64,000 bases of DNA from Bradyrhizobium sp. 21 (GTDB taxonomy: Bacteria > Pseudomonadota > Alphaproteobacteria > Rhizobiales > Xanthobacteraceae), in the NCBI RefSeq assembly GCF_023073335.1, contig NZ_JADPJG010000019.1:62001-126000 (forward strand), written 5' to 3'. Every line of letters starts with the position of its first letter. Positions within the stretch are counted from its first letter, which is position 1. This document shows positions 58,855 through 64,000 of this stretch, one piece after another. The position numbers and the translations under genes are program-made. The notes under the pieces were generated by a model. The model was not told the DNA's origin and ran no database searches. It saw nothing but the letters and a program-made list of their open reading frames with translations.

Positions 58855-61800
58855 TTATTCGCCGCCGCCGAAGCGGCGCGACCACCAGCCGGCGCGCCGC
58901 GGTGCGGCCGACGTTTCGCTTGCCGCTTCCGGCGCGGGCTCCGGAGCCGGCGGGGCAACTGGTTCGGCTGCCTGCGCAACCGGTGCCGGCTCGCTCTGGC
59001 TGCTCGACAGGAAGCTCACCTTTTCCCGGACCGTGGAGCGGCGGCGTCCGGCCTTGTCGTCGCCGGGTTCTTCTTCTGCGACAGCAGGAGCGGGCTGAGG
59101 CTGAGCCGTTGCCTCACTCTGCGCCTCGGCGCGCGGCTCGGGCTGGGTAACCCGAGGCTCGGCGATGTGTTCGGCCTGTGCGATCGAGGGCGCAGCTTCG
59201 CCGCTAAAACCGTCGAAATCGGCGACGGCGTCGGTCGCTTCCGGCGGCGCATGGGCAGCAAGCTCGTCGCCGATGGATCCGGCGAGACCTTCCTCGCCAG
59301 CGCCGCGCCGACGGCGTCCGCCGCGACGGCCGCGCCGACGGCGGCGCGCGTCTGCGCTCTGCTGGTCGCCACGGGCCTGGCCCGCCTGATCCTCGCCTTC
59401 CTCACCGTCCAGCTCGGCCTCGGCATCCTCTTCGCCTTCGCCGGCCGACACGGCCATCTCGGAAACAGCGGCAGCGCCATCCTCGCGCGGCTCCTCGTCG
59501 CGCTGGCCACCGCGGCCGCGACGGCGACGGCGACGCTTGCGGCGCTGACCGTCCTGCTCGGAAGCGGGGTCGCCTGCGGTCTGCTCCTCGGCGAGACCTT
59601 CGGTCTCCTCGGTCTCGACCTCGGATTCGGTCTCCGGATCGAACTCCTCGTCGTCATAGGCTTCTTCGGGCAGGGGCGGCGGGCTTGCGGCCGCCTGCGC
59701 CACCAGCAGAGCCTTGGCGGCTTCCAGCGTATGCACCTGCTCACCGCGATCGATGAGATAGGCCTGCGGTCCGCTGACGCTGGGATCGGCGATGACCGCC
59801 AGCGTGACCTTGAAGCCGTTCTCGAGGTCGCGCAGATGTCCGCGCTTGTGGTTGAGCACGTAGAGCGCGACGTCGGTGCGGGTGCGGACCACGAGGTTGT
59901 GGGTCGCGCCCTTCATCAAAATCTCTTCGAGACCGCGCAGCAGCTGCAGGGCCACCGAGGATACCGAGCGGACGTGGCCGGTGCCGCCGCAATGCGTGCA
60001 GGGATCGGTCGAGGATTCCAGCACGCTGGCGCGGATGCGCTGGCGCGACATCTCGAGCAGGCCGAAATGCGAGATGCGTCCGACCTGGATGCGCGCGCGG
60101 TCCTGCCGGAGGCAATCGGACATCTTGCGTTCGACCGCGCGGTTGTTGCGCTTCTCGTCCATGTCGATGAAGTCGATGACGATCAGGCCGGCGAGGTCGC
60201 GCAGCCGAAGCTGACGGGCGACCTCTTCGGCGGCCTCGAGATTGGTCTTGAGCGCGGTGTCCTCGATGTGATGCTCGCGCGTCGAGCGTCCGGAGTTGAC
60301 GTCGATCGAGACCAGCGCCTCGGTCTGGTTGATGACGATGTAGCCGCCGGAGCGCAGCTGCACGGTCGGCGAGAACATCGCGTCCAGCTGGCTCTCGACG
60401 CCCATGCGCGAGAACAGCGGCTGGCCGTCGCGATACTGCTTCACCGCGCTCACGTTGGCGGGCATCAGCATCTTCATGAAGTCGCGCGCTTCGCGGTGGC
60501 CGGCTTCGCCCGCCACCTGGATCTCGTCGATCTCCTTGTTGTAGAGGTCGCGCAGCGAGCGCTTGATCAGCGAGCCTTCCTCGTAGACGAGGGTCGGGGC
60601 CTGCGACTTCAGCGTCATGTCGCGCACCGTCTCCCACATCCGGATCAGGTATTCGAAGTCGCGCTTGATCTCGGGCTTGGTGCGGGCGGCACCCGCCGTG
60701 CGCAGAATGATCCCCATGCCCTCGGGCACGTCGAGATCCTGCACCACTTCCTTCAGGCGCGAACGGTCCTGGGCGCTGGTGATCTTGCGGCTGATGCCGC
60801 CGCCGCGCGCGGTGTTCGGCATCAATACGGCGTAGCGGCCGGCGAGCGAAAGGTAGGTCGTCAGCGCCGCGCCCTTGTTGCCGCGCTCTTCCTTGACGAC
60901 CTGCACCAGCATTACCTGGCGGCGCTTGATGACTTCCTGGATCTTGTATTGGCGGCGCGGACGGAAGGTGCGCTCCGGCACTTCCTCCAGCGCATCGTCG
61001 CCGCCGACGGATTCAACGATTTCCTCTTCGGCTTCCTCGTCGTCTTCGTCCTCGTCGTCGTCGTCCTCAACCGTCGCGTCGGAATCGTGATGCGGAGCCT
61101 CGGCGTGCTCGCCGGCGGCGTACACGGCGTCGGCAGGTTCAGCGGCTGATGTCACGGCCTCGGCGAAATCTTCGGTGTGTACTTCGGAGGGAACCTCCTG
61201 CGACTCGGCAACGGCCTCGGCGGCGACCGCGGGCTCGGCGCCGATTGCTGCGACAGGCGCCGGCGTCTCGTCGGCATGATCATGGTGGTGATGATCGTGC
61301 TCGTCGTGATGACCATGGTCGTCATGATCGTGGGCGTGATGATCGTCGCCATGGGCATGATGATGATCGTCGTGACCATGTTCGTGGTCGTGATCGCCGT
61401 GACCGTGATGATCGTGGCCTTCGTGCTCGCCGTGATGCTCCTCGCCGGCGTGCAGGTGCTCACCCTCGTGCAAGGCGCCGTCGGGCAGAGCTTCGCCCTG
61501 GACCGGCTGGGCCGCGGGATCGGCGCCTTCGACGACGTCGCTGCGGACGCGTTCGCCCTGACTGCGGCGGCGCGAGTTCCGATGGCGCGAGCGGCGGCGG
61601 CCGTGGGAACGGTTCTCGCTCTCTTCCTCGGCCTCGCGATGGGCCTGCTCCTCGGCTTCGATCAGCGCCTGCCGGTCGGCGACCGGGATCTGGTAGTAAT
61701 CGGGATGGATTTCGCTGAAGGCGAGGAAGCCGTGGCGGTTGCCGCCATATTCGACGAAGGCGGCCTGGAGCGAGGGTTCGACCCGCGTGACCTTGGCGAG

Positions 61801-61929
61801 GTAGATATTACCGCGGAGTTGCTTGCGCTGCGCGGTCTCGAAATCAAACTCTTCGACGCGATTGCCGCGGACCACGACGACCCGCGTCTCTTCCGGGTGG
61901 GTGGCATCGATCAACATCTTGTTGGGCAT
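58855..61929 (-). CDS. rne: ribonuclease E with histidine-rich insert in the S1 domain
   Basis: 1024 residues. The start MPNKMLIDATHPEETRVVVV and first half of the S1 domain (IYLAKVTRVEPSLQAAFVEY, GNRHGFLAFSEIHPDYY) are followed by an insert of about 230 residues (95-325) before S1 resumes at YKIQEVIKRRQVMLVQVVKE and ERGNKGAALTTYLSLAGRYA. The catalytic DNase I-like part has VSIDVNSGRSTREHHIEDTA, GLIVIDFIDM and the zinc link DPCTHCGGTGHV. The C-terminal third is acidic then Arg-rich, the scaffold for a degradosome. The insert contains a 68-residue stretch (about 153-221) with 31 His. The endonuclease cuts AU-rich single-stranded RNA in mRNA decay and rRNA/tRNA processing. Confidence 0.96.
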   Translation of the reverse strand: MPNKMLIDATHPEETRVVVVRGNRVEEFDFETAQRKQLRGNIYLAKVTRVEPSLQAAFVEYGGNRHGFLAFSEIHPDYYQIPVADRQALIEAEEQAHREAEEESENRSHGRRRSRHRNSRRRSQGERVRSDVVEGADPAAQPVQGEALPDGALHEGEHLHAGEEHHGEHEGHDHHGHGDHDHEHGHDDHHHAHGDDHHAHDHDDHGHHDEHDHHHHDHADETPAPVAAIGAEPAVAAEAVAESQEVPSEVHTEDFAEAVTSAAEPADAVYAAGEHAEAPHHDSDATVEDDDDEDEDDEEAEEEIVESVGGDDALEEVPERTFRPRRQYKIQEVIKRRQVMLVQVVKEERGNKGAALTTYLSLAGRYAVLMPNTARGGGISRKITSAQDRSRLKEVVQDLDVPEGMGIILRTAGAARTKPEIKRDFEYLIRMWETVRDMTLKSQAPTLVYEEGSLIKRSLRDLYNKEIDEIQVAGEAGHREARDFMKMLMPANVSAVKQYRDGQPLFSRMGVESQLDAMFSPTVQLRSGGYIVINQTEALVSIDVNSGRSTREHHIEDTALKTNLEAAEEVARQLRLRDLAGLIVIDFIDMDEKRNNRAVERKMSDCLRQDRARIQVGRISHFGLLEMSRQRIRASVLESSTDPCTHCGGTGHVRSVSSVALQLLRGLEEILMKGATHNLVVRTRTDVALYVLNHKRGHLRDLENGFKVTLAVIADPSVSGPQAYLIDRGEQVHTLEAAKALLVAQAAASPPPLPEEAYDDEEFDPETESEVETEETEGLAEEQTAGDPASEQDGQRRKRRRRRRGRGGQRDEEPREDGAAAVSEMAVSAGEGEEDAEAELDGEEGEDQAGQARGDQQSADARRRRRGRRGGRRRRGAGEEGLAGSIGDELAAHAPPEATDAVADFDGFSGEAAPSIAQAEHIAEPRVTQPEPRAEAQSEATAQPQPAPAVAEEEPGDDKAGRRRSTVREKVSFLSSSQSEPAPVAQAAEPVAPPAPEPAPEAASETSAAPRRAGWWSRRFGGGE

Positions 61930-62633
61930 GTCTTAACTCTTGGCGGCGGCGGGCGCTATTCACCGTGGGCGCGAAGAGCGCTGCCGGGTGACGCGACGGT
62001 CCACCTGATTCGGGGCTGAGGGGAAGGCCGAAACGCCGTCTCTCGCGCCTTGCCGAAACGGAAGCTTCAGGACCGAAGCGGCGCGCGGAATTGTCACTCC
62101 GCAGCGTCGCGAATGGTCCTTCAGAATTCGTCGGCACAGTCTGGCGCATCAAGCGTCGGCCCGTATGAAACACTGGGCGGCGAGGCCGCCCTTCAATCAG
62201 TTGCTGCTGGCCAGGCATGGCGCGAGCGCGCTCGCCTTGGGATTACGAACCGCTCCCTTGGGATTAAGGGACCGGGTAACGGGTTGCGCCGCTGTCAGAA
62301 CCGTCCCGGAAACGTGGTGGTACCCGGGGACCGTCCGCCGCCGGGGCTTACCCCGCTCCACCTCGCTGCCGCGCACCGCGCTGGACTTAGAGGGGAACGG
62401 AAAAACGCTGGAATTCCCAAACCTTGAGAGTTCCGGCGCTGCACCGGGAGGCTGAATGCGACACAACCGGAAATATCGGCCGTCAGCATTCCGTACATAC
62501 GTGGAATGGGCCATCCGTGCAAGGGAGCGTCGCACGGCGGTCACAGTCAGCGAATTTCGCGCATCTGTCATTAAGGATCGTTTAACCCTGTGGTTCTATT
62601 GCCTTAAAAAGGCTGCTCGGAGGCACGGAATCG
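61930..62633. other. long divergent intergenic region (rne leader)
   Basis: About 700 bases between rne and the divergent amidase gene. No open frame is convincing on either strand. Long rne leaders serve autoregulation in other bacteria by being cut by the enzyme itself; the same may hold here. Several GC-rich inverted segments occur between 62270 and 62360 but I could not settle a structure. Confidence 0.45.
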
Positions 62634-63926
62634 GTGGCGAGCCGCGCAAATCAAAGGGTCTTGCTGGGATGCGCGCTTCTTTGCGCCGCGGCCTTGCCAT
62701 GTGCTGATTCCTCGCGCCTGAAGGCAGCGGAAAGTCCGCCCCAACCCTCTGTTGCATCAGCGGGTTTCCCAACCGCCTCGGCTGCCCGGCTGGCCGGCGA
62801 CGGCAAGCAGACGCGCTTTATTCTCGACATCGACCAGGCCGTGACCTTCCGCGCCGTCACCTTGGCTGAGCCGTATCGGGTGGTGATCGACGTCCCCCAG
62901 GTCAATTTTCAACTCCCCGCGGGCACCGGGGCCGGGGGACGGGGCTTGGTCAAGGCCTTCCGCTACGGTCTGGTGATGCCCGGCGGATCCCGAATCGTGT
63001 TCGACCTGACGGGGCCGGCCAAGATCGCCAATTCCTATGTGGTGGAGGCCGCCAACGGTCAGCCGGCTCGGCTCGTGCTCGAGCTCGAAGAGGTCGATCG
63101 CACCGCCTTCGTATCGTCGCTGGCTCCGGAAATCCGTCCTGAGCTGCGGCCGGCAATTGCCGACCCGCCGCCCGCGACGGTTCCCGCATCTGCGCATCCT
63201 GAAGCCGGGCAGAAGGCCGATGGCCGCGCGGTGGTCGTGATCGATCCCGGCCATGGCGGCATCGACAACGGCACGCAGTCGAGCGGCGAGAGCGAGAAGA
63301 ATCTGGTGCTGGCGTTTGGCGTGGCGCTGCGCGAGCGGCTGGAAAAGACCGGCAAGTACCGCGTGGTGATGACACGGGACGACGATACCTTCATCCCGCT
63401 CAACGACCGGGTGAAAGTCGCCCGCGGCCTCAAGGCGGCCTTGTTCGTCTCGATCCACGCCGACGCGCTGCCGCGTGCCGAGGGCGATGCGCAGGGCGCG
63501 ACCATCTACACGCTGTCCGACAAAGCCTCCGACGCCGAGGCGCAGCGGCTGGCGGACGCGGAAAACCGCGCGGACGCCATCGCCGGCTTCAACCTCGCGG
63601 AGGAGCCGACCGATGTCGCCGACATCCTGATCGACCTCACCCAGCGGGAAACGCGTACCTTTTCAAGCCGTTTTGCCCGCCTCTTGATGGGCGAAATGAA
63701 GTCGACGGTGCGGATGCACAAGCATCCCCTGAAGTCGGCCGGCTTCCGGGTCCTGAAGGCGCCCGATGTGCCCTCGGTGCTGGTCGAGATCGGCTATGTC
63801 TCCAACAAGGGCGACCTCGAGCATCTGGTCTCCGAGGGCTGGCGGTCCAAGGCCGTGGGCGCGATGGCGCAGGCTATTGATGGCTTCTTGGCCAAGCGAA
63901 TGGCCACGGCGGGATCGTCAAATTGA
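62634..63926 (+). CDS. N-acetylmuramoyl-L-alanine amidase with AMIN domain
   Basis: 430 residues from GTG 62634. Signal peptide GCALLCAAALPCADSS region; residues 50-150 are an AMIN domain (TRFILDIDQAVTFRAVTLAE, YRVVIDVPQVNFQLPAG), and residues 200-425 are Amidase_3 (VVVIDPGHGGIDNGTQSSGE with His and Glu zinc ligands, LFVSIHADALP with His, VPSVLVEIGYVSN with catalytic Glu). It releases stem peptides from peptidoglycan during cell separation (AmiC type). AMIN domains target the septum. Confidence 0.94.
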   Translation: MASRANQRVLLGCALLCAAALPCADSSRLKAAESPPQPSVASAGFPTASAARLAGDGKQTRFILDIDQAVTFRAVTLAEPYRVVIDVPQVNFQLPAGTGAGGRGLVKAFRYGLVMPGGSRIVFDLTGPAKIANSYVVEAANGQPARLVLELEEVDRTAFVSSLAPEIRPELRPAIADPPPATVPASAHPEAGQKADGRAVVVIDPGHGGIDNGTQSSGESEKNLVLAFGVALRERLEKTGKYRVVMTRDDDTFIPLNDRVKVARGLKAALFVSIHADALPRAEGDAQGATIYTLSDKASDAEAQRLADAENRADAIAGFNLAEEPTDVADILIDLTQRETRTFSSRFARLLMGEMKSTVRMHKHPLKSAGFRVLKAPDVPSVLVEIGYVSNKGDLEHLVSEGWRSKAVGAMAQAIDGFLAKRMATAGSSN

Positions 63927-64000
63927 CGGCCCGGGAATCTTCGAATTGAAAGGGTTTTTCCGTCCCGCCGCAAAAGCCCTAGTTTGGCCACAGCGGTCGC
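63927..64000. other. right window edge, intergenic
   Basis: 74 bases after the amidase stop. GGGTTTTT and AAAAGCCC around 63952-63979 could form a weak hairpin. No gene begins before the edge. Confidence 0.4.

Noticed and set aside
58645..61149. 834-codon plus-strand open frame
   Set aside because: Antisense to rne and overlapping the end of the XRE-cupin gene; composition is an artefact of the opposite strand.
1..64000. tRNA, rRNA, tmRNA or RNase P RNA genes
   Set aside because: No GTTCGAATC-type T-loop with a matching acceptor stem, no rRNA-like sequence and no tag-peptide coding piece was seen by eye in the gaps.
1..64000. CRISPR array, integrase or transposase
   Set aside because: No regularly spaced repeats and no recombinase motifs, even beside the two compositionally unusual genes, so their route of entry cannot be named.

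Overview
The window looks like a chromosomal segment of a Bradyrhizobium-type alphaproteobacterium (Nitrobacteraceae). This rests on uniformly high G+C, an NDUFA12-type complex I accessory gene, a B12-dependent ribonucleotide reductase, DUF1236, DUF2155 and BA14K proteins, an alphaproteobacterial RNase E with a large insert in its S1 domain, GGAAC-N16-CGTT (EcfG-type) promoters, and the GTAGGGTGGGTTAG inverted-repeat elements common between genes in this genus. The genus is inferred. No rRNA, tRNA, CRISPR array or insertion sequence was found.

Layout. 1-14 kb is mostly small envelope, stress and regulatory genes: a secreted protein cut by the left edge, an Ada/AraC regulator, a DMT permease, a PhnA-like zinc ribbon, a PilZ-XRE fusion, a ferredoxin-like protein behind a perfect palindrome, a lytic transglycosylase, an acyl desaturase, a NepR-like/GlsB pair behind a perfect EcfG-type promoter, a PfpI amidotransferase and a ParB-like protein. 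14.1-15.4 kb is an AT-richer single-gene insert encoding a RelA/SpoT-domain protein with its own near-consensus promoter. 15.4-19.2 kb is nrdJ with a long leader. 20-28.8 kb holds a permease, a variant agmatinase, a hybrid kinase/response regulator pair, a fused autotransporter/LuxR deletion scar, a LuxR regulator and the NDUFA12 gene. 29-34.8 kb holds divergent DJ-1/GlxA genes, a sedolisin, a bile-acid-type transporter and an HSL esterase.

34.8-37.4 kb is a second, compositionally different insert with one 704-residue protein: a possible winged helix, a PIN-like core, a coiled coil and two C-terminal membrane helices. I recognise no described system in it, and it is the best candidate for something new. 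37.5-51.9 kb is core: DUF2155, aat, a three-gene phosphorelay joined by ATGA overlaps, aroQ-accB-accC, DUF1236, DsbA, an M48-TPR protease, an aminotransferase, bioY and dctA. 52-58.8 kb has an SDR/HTH divergent pair and an amidase-MFS-FAD oxidoreductase operon with a divergent XRE-cupin regulator. 58.8-64 kb has rne, a long intergenic region and an N-acetylmuramoyl-L-alanine amidase.

Several genes appear to share the general stress response. Three perfect GGAAC-N16-CGTT promoters precede a small secreted protein, the NepR-like/GlsB pair and the DUF1236 gene, and two weaker matches precede another small secreted protein and the PfpI protein. All functions are read from the sequence and from memory of families; no searches were run.
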